Counted from the stretch's first letter, positions 16,682-24,036 are shown. The stretch is 42,402 bases of DNA from an uncultured Arthrobacter sp. (GCF_902805515.1 NZ_CADCTE010000090.1:1-42402), one strand, 5' to 3'. Numbers and translations are program-made. Notes: a model not told the origin generated them from the sequence alone.

Positions 16682-16836
16682 GCAGTGCGCCATCTTTCAC
16701 AATGTCTCCCCGCAGCCCCCTGAGCCCGGTCAGTCGACGAAGTTCGGGCCTATTTCTTTTTCAGCCGGATTTGTGGCCGGCGTTTCTCCGTCCATTCCGG
16801 GCGATTTCGGCGTCGCACAAAGATGTCGAAGGTTCA

Positions 16837-16864
16837 TGCAACTTTCCGGTTCTGCGCGGACACT
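16837..16864 (+). promoter_or_regulatory. Candidate ECF-type promoter of the sigma factor gene
   Basis: TGCAAC (16837-16842) and GACACT (16859-16864) give AAC-N16-GAC, the usual pattern of ECF sigma promoters. The predicted start lies near 16871, essentially at the first ATG of the sigma gene, so the message would be leaderless or nearly so. This fits autoregulation by the sigma factor it drives. It is a motif call. Confidence 0.5.
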
Positions 16865-16871
16865 ACAGGGT

Positions 16872-17471
16872 ATGGGGGACATGAATCCTGATGACGGCGG
16901 CCTGTGGTCGCGCAGCGTGGCCGGTGATGGCGAGGCCTTCGGTCTGCTGTTCGACCGCCACCGCGACCGGGTGTACCGGCACGCCTACCGGTTGGCGCAG
17001 AACCGGCCCGACGCCGAGGACGTGAGCGCCGCGGCGTTCCTGGAACTATGGCGCCTGCGGACCAGGGTCAGGCTGGTGGAAAACTCGGTGCTGCCATGGC
17101 TGCTTGTCACCACCACTAACTGCGCCCTGAACCTCCGTCGCTCCAGGCGGCGTTACGACGCCCTGCTGCGGAGGATTCCGCACGCCCCAGCGGCGGCGGA
17201 TCCGGCGGATATTGTCCTGAGCGACGACCCTTTTCACGGTGTCGACGAGCACCTCGCGTGCGCGTTGCGGGCGCTCAAACCCGTTGACCTGCAACTGATC
17301 ACCCTGGTCGTGCTCGAGGGCTACGATCTCGCGTCGGCGGCCGGAATCCTGGGGCTGGGACCGGAGGTCGCGAAGACCAGGCTGCACCGGGCCCGGCACC
17401 GGCTCCGGGAGCACCTGCCCGGTCTCAACGCACCGCGACAGCTCACGCTCTTGGAGGAGGGTCAATCATGA
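16872..17471 (+). CDS. ECF-family RNA polymerase sigma factor
   Basis: A 199-aa ECF sigma factor. Region 2 is LLFDRHRDRVYRHAYRLAQNRPDAEDVSAAAF with the typical DAEDV-x-x-x-x-F core-binding motif, then LWRLRTRVRLVENSVLPWLLVTTTN. Region 4 is PVDLQLITLVVLEGYDLASAAGILGLGPEVAKTRLHRARHRLREHL, the -35-binding helix-turn-helix. It directs RNA polymerase to a small regulon. The stop overlaps the ATG of the membrane protein (ATGA), so both are translated together. The start ATG 16872 coincides with the predicted transcription start; ATG 16881 would give 196 aa. No SnoaL-like domain follows region 4. Confidence 0.9.
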   Translation: MGDMNPDDGGLWSRSVAGDGEAFGLLFDRHRDRVYRHAYRLAQNRPDAEDVSAAAFLELWRLRTRVRLVENSVLPWLLVTTTNCALNLRRSRRRYDALLRRIPHAPAAADPADIVLSDDPFHGVDEHLACALRALKPVDLQLITLVVLEGYDLASAAGILGLGPEVAKTRLHRARHRLREHLPGLNAPRQLTLLEEGQS

Positions 17472-18253
17472 ACCTCGAACGGATGGACGACACCTTCGCC
17501 CAGAGACTGAGAAGCGTCCTGGTCAAGCAGGTCGACGCGTCCTCACCGACCCGTGTGCGGCGGCGCCGCTGGTGGGTTGGGGTGGGAGTTTTCGCCGGCG
17601 TCGGGCTGGTCGGGGGAGTGGGCGCGGCTACCGCCGGGTTCTTCACGGTGCCCGGTGCGGACATCGTCACCGAGGTCGCGGCCCCGGCGGAGGGAGTTCA
17701 CACCGGAACGCAGACAGTGGATCTCGGCCCGGCTCCGGAGGGGGCAACCCATATCTCCATGGAGCTGGCCTGCCTGAGCGCCGGCACCCTGTACGCGGAG
17801 GGCGGGGCGTCCATGAGCTGCAGCCCCAACGCGATTGATGGGTGGGGCGGATTCACCATCGCTTTGAAGCCCGGGAAGCACTCGACCGAGATCCGCACCA
17901 GCACCCCGGAAATGCGCTACCGCCTAAGGGCCGCGTATGTGAGCCAGACGCCGACCGAATGGGCGGTGAATGAGAACGGGGATACCTACGGCGCTCCCAA
18001 TGACAGGGGCGAGCCGGACCTTCTCTCCGTCATCGCTACCAACGGAAAAGTCGGCTACTCGTACGCGCAGGAACTGGATGAGGCGTCGGGCCGGACTGCC
18101 TCGGAGAAGTTCACCAGCCCGGAGGACGCCCGGGTCTGGCAGGAAGCGCGGCTGGGGAAGTCCTTCGCTGTACCGGTGTACGAGGCGGACGGCGAGACGG
18201 TGATTGGTGAGTTCGTCATTGAGGGCCCGCCGGACATGAGGGAGGACCCCTAG
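17468..18253 (+). CDS. Single-pass membrane partner of the ECF sigma factor (putative anti-sigma or sensor)
   Basis: A 261-aa protein whose ATG overlaps the sigma factor stop. A short basic cytoplasmic segment (residues 1-35, MDDTFAQRLRSVLVKQVDAS then RRRRW) precedes one membrane helix (about 36-58, WVGVGVFAGVGLVGG). About 200 extracellular residues follow, including two Cys (ELACLSAG, SMSCSPN), RLRAAYVSQTPTEW and a C-terminal VIGEFVIEGPPDM. There is no zinc-binding HxxxCxxC anti-sigma motif. By position it probably controls the sigma factor by another mode. This is an inference from context. No known domain is recognised. Confidence 0.75.
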   Translation: MNLERMDDTFAQRLRSVLVKQVDASSPTRVRRRRWWVGVGVFAGVGLVGGVGAATAGFFTVPGADIVTEVAAPAEGVHTGTQTVDLGPAPEGATHISMELACLSAGTLYAEGGASMSCSPNAIDGWGGFTIALKPGKHSTEIRTSTPEMRYRLRAAYVSQTPTEWAVNENGDTYGAPNDRGEPDLLSVIATNGKVGYSYAQELDEASGRTASEKFTSPEDARVWQEARLGKSFAVPVYEADGETVIGEFVIEGPPDMREDP

Positions 18254-18362
18254 GAACCTGACCCATCGCCGCAGAACGGTCATGCTCGTCTATGCTGTCC
18301 GGTGACCCCTGTCATGCGGTGCGTGATGCGCGGGGAGATCATTCCGGTGAATCCACTCCGAG

Positions 18363-18388
18363 CCCTGCTCCAGTGTGGTGGAGCGGGG
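18363..18388 (+). terminator. Hairpin in the gap between the membrane partner and the STAS-like gene
   Basis: CCCTGCTCCA (18363-18372) pairs with TGGAGCGGGG (18379-18388), a 10-bp stem with one G-T pair and a 6-base loop. It lies 22 bases before the ATG of the next gene. It could be a terminator of the sigma operon or a leader structure controlling the STAS-like gene. Confidence 0.4.
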
Positions 18389-18410
18389 TCACTACAAGGG
18401 GGTATTGACG

Positions 18411-18770
18411 ATGGACCAGTTCACTGCGGGCAGGTCGGATAACGTGCTGTATCTGAGGTGGACGTCCGGCGTCCACATTACGCACCCAGTCGCCGTCAAA
18501 GCCGCGCGCGACTTGGAGGTGCTAAGCGCAGGGGAGAACCTGCCCCTGATCGTGGAAATGGGCGGCATTGATGGACTGACGCTTCAGGCGCGTTTGGGCA
18601 TGAATTCCTACCGCGGCTTTGCCCGGGTGGCGCTCATCGGAGACGGCCCCGTCGATGAAGTGCTCGCGGGCTTCGCCCATGCCTCCCCGACGAGCACCCG
18701 CTACTTCACATCCGAGGCTGAGGCCCTCGACTGGGTTAAGGACGCCGAAGTGCGTTCGTCCTGTGCCTGA
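18411..18770 (+). CDS. STAS/SpoIIAA-like small protein
   Basis: A 119-aa protein with a SpoIIAA-like alpha/beta outline. It has VLYLRWTSGVHITHPVAVKAARDLEVL, LPLIVEMGGIDGLTLQARLGMN, a central ARVALIGDGPVDEVLAGFA and the terminal TRYFTSEAEALDWVKD. This last part matches actinobacterial STAS-like proteins of about 120 aa, whose usual phosphorylatable Ser is not evident. Such proteins may act in signalling or partner switching, but no kinase or phosphatase is nearby. The start ATG 18411 follows GGGGG; an in-frame GTG at 18375 lies in the hairpin region. Confidence 0.6.
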   Translation: MDQFTAGRSDNVLYLRWTSGVHITHPVAVKAARDLEVLSAGENLPLIVEMGGIDGLTLQARLGMNSYRGFARVALIGDGPVDEVLAGFAHASPTSTRYFTSEAEALDWVKDAEVRSSCA

Positions 18771-18837
18771 CGCTGAATTGATCCTCCAAACCCGCCGGTT
18801 GCGACTGCGGCCACTGCCCTCGATGACGATGGGATAG
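18763..18837 (+). pseudogene. 5' remnant of a GNAT acetyltransferase
   Basis: A GTG overlapping the STAS-like stop opens 24 codons that read PDAELILQTRRLRLRPL, then run into TAG. The ILQTRRLRLRPL motif is the standard start of RimJ/RimL-type acetyltransferases (L-x-T-x-R-L-x-L-R-P). Nothing resembling the rest of the enzyme follows. It is a truncated, probably dead gene. Confidence 0.55.
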
Positions 18838-18873
18838 CGATGGCGCATCGGGACTGAAGCCGGCGGGCTCGTC

Positions 18874-19088
18874 CTAGGTTCGCTTCACGTCTTGGCTGGG
18901 GCCGACCCGCATTCGCACGGCGATCCCAGCGCAGGCGACGACGGCCAATCCTCCGAGAATTGTGGCTGTCGTAAGGTCTTCCCCGAGCAGCAGGGCGGCC
19001 CAGGCGATGCTCAGGACCGGTTGGACAAGTTGGATCTGGCTGACCTGCGCAATGGGGCCGATGGCCAGGCCTCGGTACCAGGCGAAAG
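18874..19088 (-). pseudogene. 3' remnant of an EamA/DMT-family transporter
   Basis: On the minus strand about 70 codons read FAWYRGLAIGPIAQVSQIQL, QPVLSIAWAALLLGEDLT and ILGGLAVVACAGIAVRMR. These are the last two or three membrane helices of an EamA (drug/metabolite) exporter, with the hallmark Q-P-x-x-S-x-x-W-A-x-x-L-L-G-E. The homology stops abruptly at about 19088. The first two-thirds of a normal 290-aa transporter are missing. No start or binding site precedes the remnant. Confidence 0.7.
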
Positions 19089-19093
19089 GATCC

Positions 19094-19107
19094 TCACGCC
19101 GGCGTGA
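19094..19107. repeat. 14-bp perfect palindrome at the deletion junction
   Basis: TCACGCCGGCGTGA is its own reverse complement. It sits exactly where the transporter remnant ends and the aminotransferase remnant begins, so it marks, or helped to create, the deletion endpoint. Confidence 0.55.
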
Positions 19108-19247
19108 TCGTCTCCCCGGGCACCGACTGGTTCCCTGCCGAACCGGCCGGGCCCTACCTCCGGCTGAACTTCGCCGGCCCCAACCCCGTGGCCTTCGACG
19201 AAGGCGCACGTATCCTGGGCCAGATCCTCAAAGGCAGCACCTCCTGA
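19095..19247 (+). pseudogene. 3' remnant of a MocR-type PLP aminotransferase/regulator
   Basis: On the plus strand, codons from about 19095 to the TGA at 19245 read AGVIVSPGTDWFPAEPAGPY, then LRLNFAGPNPVAFDEGARIL and GQILKGSTS. This is the C-terminal end of class I/II PLP aminotransferases of the MocR/GntR group (V-x-P-G-x-x-F plus the conserved LRLNFA). About 90 percent of the gene is absent. It lies head to head with the EamA remnant. In intact genomes these two genes are often divergent neighbours. Confidence 0.7.
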
Positions 19248-19598
19248 AACGGCGCCTCCGCTGATTTACGTTGATGGAGTTCAGCGAGGGCGGACGCAAC
19301 TCGGGCCGCGCTCATTTTCTATCCCGAGGGCTCGGATGCGGGTGGGTTCCCGTCCGAGCCCGTAGGTCCGGCGCAGTGCGCCTGCTCCGGCGGACGGGCG
19401 TTCTGCGAATATCCGGGGTATGGGTGCAGTAGGGGCGGCGTGACGGTCAACCATTTCGGGTTCCTTATTTCCCTTTGATTTCCGGCGCTGGCAGGCCGTG
19501 AACTGGTAGGGGTGGTGCCCACCCGGACGAGGTCGGAGAGGTGCGGCCATTGACGTGGGAAGGTGTCCCACGCCGTCGTCCAATGAGGAATATCAGTC
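19248..19598. other. 351-bp gene-free region with three hairpins
   Basis: No coding sequence of good quality is seen. Three stems stand out: a 13-bp-level stem at 19328-19361, GGGTGG/CCACCC near 19509-19523 and CGTGGGA/TCCCACG at 19554-19572. The last ends 27 bases upstream of the DedA start and could affect its expression. A small RNA is possible but unproven. Confidence 0.45.
19328..19361. other. Long stem-loop in the gap
   Basis: GGGCTCGGA and TCCGAGCCC pair perfectly over 9 bp, and inside them CGGG pairs with CCCG after a 2-base bulge, around a 6-base loop. There is no U tract on either strand, so a simple terminator is unlikely. It may be part of a structured RNA or a leftover terminator of the deleted locus. 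Confidence 0.45.
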
Positions 19599-20309
19599 GT
19601 GGCGCCGCGCCTACCACGCTGTACTGGACGAAAGGGACGGGAGTTGCCTGTTTTGCAAGCGGCGTCGGGGTCGACCGAGGAACTGACTGGAATCGTCGGC
19701 TACGCAGCCCGTGCCATTGAGGCATTGGGGGCGTGGGGCGTCGGACTGTTGACCCTGTTGGAAACGGTCTTCCCACCGATTCCCAGCGAAGTCATTCTGC
19801 CGCTCGCGGGGTTCCTCACCCGGCAGGGTGAGATGAACATCGTGCTTGTCTTTATGACCAGCACGGCCGGAGCCTATCTGGGCGCCCTCCTGCTATATGG
19901 ATTGGGGGCGAAACTGGGACTTGAACGTTCCATCCGATGGCTCTCAAAACTGCCGCTAGTGGATCGGGAGGACTTCGAGAAAGCCGCGGGCTGGTTCGAG
20001 CGCCACGGAAAGCCGGCGATCTTTTTCGGACGACTCCTGCCCGGGGTGCGGAGCCTCATTTCCCTACCGGCAGGGGCGGAACGGATGAACCTGCTGCCCT
20101 TCAGCATCTTCACCATCGCGGGCAGCGGCCTGTGGAACGGGGTCCTCATTAGCCTGGGCGTACTCCTTGGCGCGCAATACGAGCTCATCGACCAGTACTC
20201 GCAGTACCTCAACTACGCCATCTACGCGGGCCTCGCCGTCGTCATCGGTTTGCTGATCCGGCGACGAGTCAAAAGACACGCATCCAAAGCACCCGAATCG
20301 GCCTCTTAA
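19599..20309 (+). CDS. DedA family membrane protein
   Basis: A 236-aa DedA (SNARE-associated/VTT-type) integral membrane protein. Signature parts are LLETVFPPIPSEVILPLAGFLTRQG (the re-entrant P-x-P-S-E region), AYLGALLLYGLGAKLG, FFGRLLPGVRSLISLPAGAERM (the G-R-x-x-P-x-x-R-x-x-x-x-x-x-A-G-x-x-x-M motif), and SGLWNGVLISLGVLLG. DedA proteins flip or carry undecaprenyl phosphate or phospholipids and support membrane energetics. GTG 19599 has GAGGA nine bases before it. TTG 19653, with GGGAG at a similar distance, is an alternative that would remove 18 poorly conserved residues. Confidence 0.9.
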   Translation: MAPRLPRCTGRKGRELPVLQAASGSTEELTGIVGYAARAIEALGAWGVGLLTLLETVFPPIPSEVILPLAGFLTRQGEMNIVLVFMTSTAGAYLGALLLYGLGAKLGLERSIRWLSKLPLVDREDFEKAAGWFERHGKPAIFFGRLLPGVRSLISLPAGAERMNLLPFSIFTIAGSGLWNGVLISLGVLLGAQYELIDQYSQYLNYAIYAGLAVVIGLLIRRRVKRHASKAPESAS

Positions 20310-20356
20310 TGCGCCCCCGGCGCACGTCCGAGACGACAGCCTGCGCTCTGGTGGCT

Positions 20357-20845
20357 TCAGGCTATATCCAGCGGTGTGCAGAAATTGGGCATGCTGTTGG
20401 CGGTGCACAGCCGGTATTTTCCCGGGCGGATGCTGTCCGGGATGATGAGGGTATCCGGACCCGGTCCGGCGATTCCTATGTCCTCCCAGCCTCTGCCCTC
20501 GCCGTCGTCGACCGACCACCAGATCGGGGAGCCGGAGCCCTCGTAGGCTCCGGTCGTGGCGCTCAGGAAATATCGTGCATGCCAGATGTCCCCGTACTGT
20601 TCTTCCAAAACCCAGGCGATACCACGCTCCGTTTCCTGAGGGAACCGGATGCTGATGGTCTGTCCGGGGTTGGCTGGGGAAGCCGAGATTTCGAGAAGCT
20701 CAGGACGCATCTGCGCCGCGGGGTCATGCGCCCCAGGCCCTTTGGCCCCTGCCGGGCCGCAACCGGCCAGCAGCACCCCGAGGAGAATCACAACGGCTGC
20801 TGGGAGCAACTGCTTCAGTCGTGGTTTGGCAGGGTATCCGCTCAC
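20357..20845 (-). CDS. Predicted lipoprotein, function unknown
   Basis: A 162-aa exported protein. The signal peptide contains LLPAAVVILLGVLLAGC (lipobox LAGC, Cys 29). The mature domain begins after a Gly/Ala/Pro linker and looks like an all-beta fold: ISASPANPGQTISIRFP, IAWVLEEQYGDIWHARYFLS, a Trp-rich center (SPIWWSVDDGEGRGWEDIG) and IIPDSIRPGKYRLCTANSMPNFC, the last having a Cys pair that could form a disulfide. This resembles Ig-like or intramolecular-chaperone-type extracellular domains. It converges with the DedA gene 48 bases away. No function is known. Confidence 0.72.
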   Translation of the reverse strand: MSGYPAKPRLKQLLPAAVVILLGVLLAGCGPAGAKGPGAHDPAAQMRPELLEISASPANPGQTISIRFPQETERGIAWVLEEQYGDIWHARYFLSATTGAYEGSGSPIWWSVDDGEGRGWEDIGIAGPGPDTLIIPDSIRPGKYRLCTANSMPNFCTPLDIA

Positions 20846-21012
20846 GGAATCGACCTCCTTCAGGGATGCTAGCCGCTCCGCGGAATAGCCGGCGGCTTCA
20901 GCGGGATAACGAATTGGCGGCTATTCAAGCGGGACCGCCAAATTTCCTGAGATGCGGGGGTGCCTATTCCAGGCATGAGGGCCTGCTTTTGGACTGACAC
21001 TCGGGGGAGTTC

Positions 21013-21141
21013 ATGAAGTGTGCCTACGCATCGATTGCCCTCGCAATCATCACCGTTCTAGGTCCCACTGGACCCTCAAGACGGCCTTGCCGTCCTTCGT
21101 TGGCCCCGCAGCCGAAGTACGACCGCCGCGCCGACGGCTAG
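21013..21141 (+). pseudogene. 5' remnant of an exported-protein gene
   Basis: GGGGGAG (21003-21009) is followed by ATG 21013 and a signal-peptide-like stretch MKCAYASIALAIITVLG. The reading frame then turns into low-complexity Arg/Pro-rich sequence and stops at 21141, while the minus-strand gene ends within the same DNA. A strong start followed by collapse suggests a truncated secreted or lipoprotein gene. A real 42-aa product cannot be excluded. Confidence 0.4.
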
Positions 21142-21315
21142 TCCTGCGAGGGTCCCGGATATCCCTAACCGCCCGAGATCGGTGGGGAGCGGGTTCGGCA
21201 CCAGATCGAGGACGAAAGCCACTGCCGCGAAGGCCGCTCCCATCAACAGCGGGAGGATGATCAGCAACACTGCGAGCACCACCGGTGACTTGTAGGGCGC
21301 GGTGTCTCTTTGCAT
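21076..21315 (-). CDS. Small membrane protein, function unknown
   Basis: A 79-aa protein with two membrane helices (about residues 10-35 and 50-66) and a basic tail. The start ATG 21315 gives MQRDTAPYKSPV before the first helix; in-frame starts further upstream (21396, 21459) would add a polar N-terminal part of 27 to 48 residues. No family is known. The gene diverges from the Zur-controlled gene to its right. Confidence 0.5.
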   Translation of the reverse strand: MQRDTAPYKSPVVLAVLLIILPLLMGAAFAAVAFVLDLVPNPLPTDLGRLGISGTLAGLAVGAAVVLRLRGQRRTARPS

Positions 21316-21519
21316 CAACGAGCTTGCTTCGCGGAGCGAGGCTTGGAGACTCGGGAGGCCGCGTCGGTCGAAACGCGCGGATCTCCAAGGGTGCATCTGG
21401 CCATGAGACGCAGTGTAGCGGTTGATTCCTGCACCGGGAGGCTGTCGGAAGAGCGTCACACGGGCGTTCCGGCAGCGGAACGTTGGGGAAGTCTGCCATG
21501 GCAGGAGTTCATTTGCTAT

Positions 21520-21534
21520 TGATAATCATTTGCA
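21520..21534. promoter_or_regulatory. Zur box
   Basis: Read on the minus strand, TGCAAATGATTATCA matches 13 of 15 positions of the actinobacterial Zur consensus TGAAAATGATTTTCA. On the plus strand it overlaps GATAAT (21521-21526), a good -10 element, and lies 14 bases before the AztD ATG. Zinc-bound Zur would therefore block transcription of the zinc chaperone gene in zinc-replete cells. Confidence 0.7.
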
Positions 21535-21548
21535 TTTAGCCTGATGGC

Positions 21549-22907
21549 ATGCCGATATCCCCCCGCATCGTTTTCCTGTCCACCGCCGTGGCCGCAGCCC
21601 TTGCTCTGAGCTCGTGCGCCACCCCCGGATCCTCCGCGCCCGACGCCGGCTCACCCGCGAATCCTGCATCGTCCCCCGCCGGGGAGCCGGGCGGAAACAC
21701 CGACCGTCAGGAGGTGGATGCACTGGACCCGCGGGCGGTGCTGACCTTCGACGGCGGCCTGATGACGGTGGACACCGAGACCGGTGAGGTGGTCGCACAA
21801 ACCGAGTCGGAAGGCTTCCTGCGGTTGAACAACGCCGGGGACGGCCGGCACCTGCTGATCAGCGACGGTGACGAGTTCCGCATCTTCGACAGCGGCCTGA
21901 TTGCTGAGGGCCACGGGGATCACGACCACTACTACAAGACGGCAGCTGCCATGACCGGCGCCAGCATCGAGGCCCCCGAGGCCGCACACGTCGTCGCGCA
22001 TGAAGGCAGGACCGCGCTCTTCGCGGACGGGACCGGAGGGATCACCGTGATGGATTCCACCGCCTTCAGCGACGGCAAGGTGACTCCCGACGAGTCCGAG
22101 GAACATTCCGCTGGCGCTGCCCACCACGGCGTCGCCGTTCCGCTCAGCAGCGGGGACCTGCTGCTGACCCAAGGCACCGCGGAGGCGAGCAACACGGTTC
22201 AGGTGGTCTCTCCCGAAGGCGACGTCGTGGCCGAAACCACCGACTGCCCGGGCGTCCACGGCGAAGCCACCGCCCAGCCCACCGATCAAGGAGATGTCGT
22301 GACCCTGGGCTGTGAAAACGGTCCGGTCATCTACCGCGACGGCGCGTTCCACAAAGTGCCCGTGGAAGAGCAGTACCAGCGTTCGGGCAACCAGTTTGGC
22401 AACCACGGCTCACCGATCGTGCTCGCCGACTACAAGACCGATCCCGAGGCCGAGCAGGAACGGCCCACCCGGATCGGGCTGATCGACACCCGCGCCGCGT
22501 CGATGACCACCGTGGACCTAGGCTCGCCCTACTGGTTCCGTTCCCTCGCCCGCGGGGCAGACGGTGAGGCGCTGGTTCTGACCTACGACGGCGAACTGAA
22601 TGTTCTAGACGAGGAAACCGGCGCCATCATCCACCAGGTCAAGGTCACTGCGCCCTGGGAGGAACCGGAGGAGTGGCAATCAGCCGCTCCGGCCGTGAAG
22701 GTCGGCACCGACGGATTCGCCTACGTGACCGAGCCCGCCACCAAGAAGCTGCACGTGATCGACGTCGCCGCCGGCACCCTCGTCGACAGCTTCGACCTGC
22801 CCGAAACGCCTGTGGAACTCGCGGTCCTCACCGGGGAGGAGGAAGCACCGGAACACGACCATGCCGACGGCGAAGGCCACGAGCGGGTTGAGGAACAGGG
22901 CAAGTAG
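21549..22907 (+). CDS. aztD: AztD-like zinc metallochaperone lipoprotein
   Basis: A 452-aa secreted beta-propeller protein. It has a lipoprotein signal (lipobox LSSC, Cys 23), a Pro/Ser/Gly linker, then VLTFDGGLMTVDTETGEVV and repeated blades. The likely zinc-binding segment is AEGHGDHDHYYKTAA (about 118-132), a His/Asp cluster like that in AztD of Paracoccus. The C-terminus is again His-rich (EHDHADGEGHERVEE). AztD hands zinc to the solute-binding protein AztC of a zinc ABC importer. No aztABC genes are in the window, so the partner must be elsewhere. The Zur box in front strongly supports a role in zinc acquisition. The ATG has little Shine-Dalgarno and may belong to a short-leader transcript. 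Confidence 0.78.
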   Translation: MPISPRIVFLSTAVAAALALSSCATPGSSAPDAGSPANPASSPAGEPGGNTDRQEVDALDPRAVLTFDGGLMTVDTETGEVVAQTESEGFLRLNNAGDGRHLLISDGDEFRIFDSGLIAEGHGDHDHYYKTAAAMTGASIEAPEAAHVVAHEGRTALFADGTGGITVMDSTAFSDGKVTPDESEEHSAGAAHHGVAVPLSSGDLLLTQGTAEASNTVQVVSPEGDVVAETTDCPGVHGEATAQPTDQGDVVTLGCENGPVIYRDGAFHKVPVEEQYQRSGNQFGNHGSPIVLADYKTDPEAEQERPTRIGLIDTRAASMTTVDLGSPYWFRSLARGADGEALVLTYDGELNVLDEETGAIIHQVKVTAPWEEPEEWQSAAPAVKVGTDGFAYVTEPATKKLHVIDVAAGTLVDSFDLPETPVELAVLTGEEEAPEHDHADGEGHERVEEQGK

Positions 22908-22933
22908 GCCAACCTTGGCCACCGCCATGTTCC

Positions 22934-22962
22934 GGCCGGGTGACCTACCGCGGCACCCGGCC
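22934..22962 (+). terminator. Hairpin after the AztD gene
   Basis: GGCCGGGTG (22934-22942) and CACCCGGCC (22954-22962) form a perfect 9-bp stem 26 bases after the AztD stop. It also lies between convergent genes, so it may serve both directions. No U tract follows. Confidence 0.55.
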
Positions 22963-23027
22963 GTTGACCCATTATGTCCAGGCCAACCCCTCACCCAGCG
23001 TCGAGGTACTGCCGTGCGGCCGGGTGA

Positions 23028-23633
23028 TCAGCTGATCAGCGCGTGAACCTGGTCCATGAATAAGGACCGATCAGCGTACAGGAGCATTGTCGCCGTCGGG
23101 TCGGGATCATGGTTGTCCTGTCCCTGCCAGACCTGATGGAGCCCCGCTCGCTCGACTGCCTTTCGTGATCGTGTGTTGCGGGTCGCCACGACAGCCGTGA
23201 TGGGCAGATCCGGCCGTACTGCCTGCGCCCGCTCCATACCAACTGCGGCAATCTCCTGGGCATATCCGCGGCCCCAGGCCTGTGGGCGCAGGCTGAAGGA
23301 CAGGTTCCAGGTGGTGTTGGCCCAGAAGTTGCAGCCGCCGATACCGACCAGTTCACCCACTGAAGAGCCACTGAGGTGTCGTGCTACCCACAGCCCGTGC
23401 CCGTGCTCGTGCCATTCGGCGATCCGTCGCTGGAGAACTGCCCTGGTGTGTTCGATCGAGGGGTGGGCCAGCATGGGGTCAGCCTCCGCGAGGCGAGGGT
23501 CCGAGTACATTTCGAACAACTCGTCAGCGTCGTCAGGAGTGGGCCTGAACAATGCCAGCCGGCCGCTTTCGGCTTGCGCACCTCGGCCATTGGGGCGTGC
23601 GTCAATTTCCGCATCCGGCTCTTTTTCAGACAT
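23028..23633 (-). CDS. GNAT acetyltransferase, RimJ/RimL type
   Basis: A 201-aa acetyltransferase. Elements in order are LALFRPTPDDADELFEMYSDPR, an AVLQRRIAEWHEHGHGLWVARH segment, VGIGGCNFW, NLSFSLRPQAWGRGYAQEIAAVGMERAQ (motif A, R-P-x-x-W-G-x-G-Y-A) and VVATRNTRSRKAVERAGLHQVWQG (motif B, N-x-x-S-R-x-x-x-E-R-x-G). This is the classic RimJ/RimL/small-molecule N-acetyltransferase plan. The acceptor is unknown. The gene stands alone, converging with AztD. Confidence 0.85.
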   Translation of the reverse strand: MSEKEPDAEIDARPNGRGAQAESGRLALFRPTPDDADELFEMYSDPRLAEADPMLAHPSIEHTRAVLQRRIAEWHEHGHGLWVARHLSGSSVGELVGIGGCNFWANTTWNLSFSLRPQAWGRGYAQEIAAVGMERAQAVRPDLPITAVVATRNTRSRKAVERAGLHQVWQGQDNHDPDPTATMLLYADRSLFMDQVHALIS

Positions 23634-23717
23634 TCGTCCAGTATCCCCGGTGCAGCCGGCTCATTTGTTCCGGGCCAGGCGAAGGTACACCACCGACCTG
23701 GTCCATGGCGGGCCGGC

Positions 23718-23993
23718 TTACCTCTCGGAGGGCTGGGTTTCGCTGCGCCGTAGCAGTTCCGGCGCGAGGACCCGGATGACGACCGCAGCACCAATCAGAG
23801 TCGTACCCATCGGGATCAGTGCCCAGCGGATCAGTCCTGTGAGGAGGTCAATTGCTCCCACTCCGATAGCTGCCGAAGGGCCTACAGCCTCGGCAAGGAG
23901 CCCGACCAGCTGCGGGAGCAGCACGAGTACAAATCCACCGGCGACAATCAGGGCAATTCCCCACTGAACGCACTTCTTAGCTGCTGATTCCAT
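23718..23993 (-). CDS. Two-helix membrane protein
   Basis: A 91-aa protein with two membrane segments (about 11-33 and 46-73) and a short charged C-terminus (LLRRSETQPSER). GGGGGA lies just before ATG 23993, which makes that the right start. No family is recognised. It is followed upstream on the same strand by the unknown protein at 24037 (43 bases between them), so the two may be transcribed together. Confidence 0.65.
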   Translation of the reverse strand: MESAAKKCVQWGIALIVAGGFVLVLLPQLVGLLAEAVGPSAAIGVGAIDLLTGLIRWALIPMGTTLIGAAVVIRVLAPELLRRSETQPSER

Positions 23994-24036
23994 TGTTCCC
24001 CCAATAAAGCAATCGTGTGTTTGCCGAGTGTAACGG

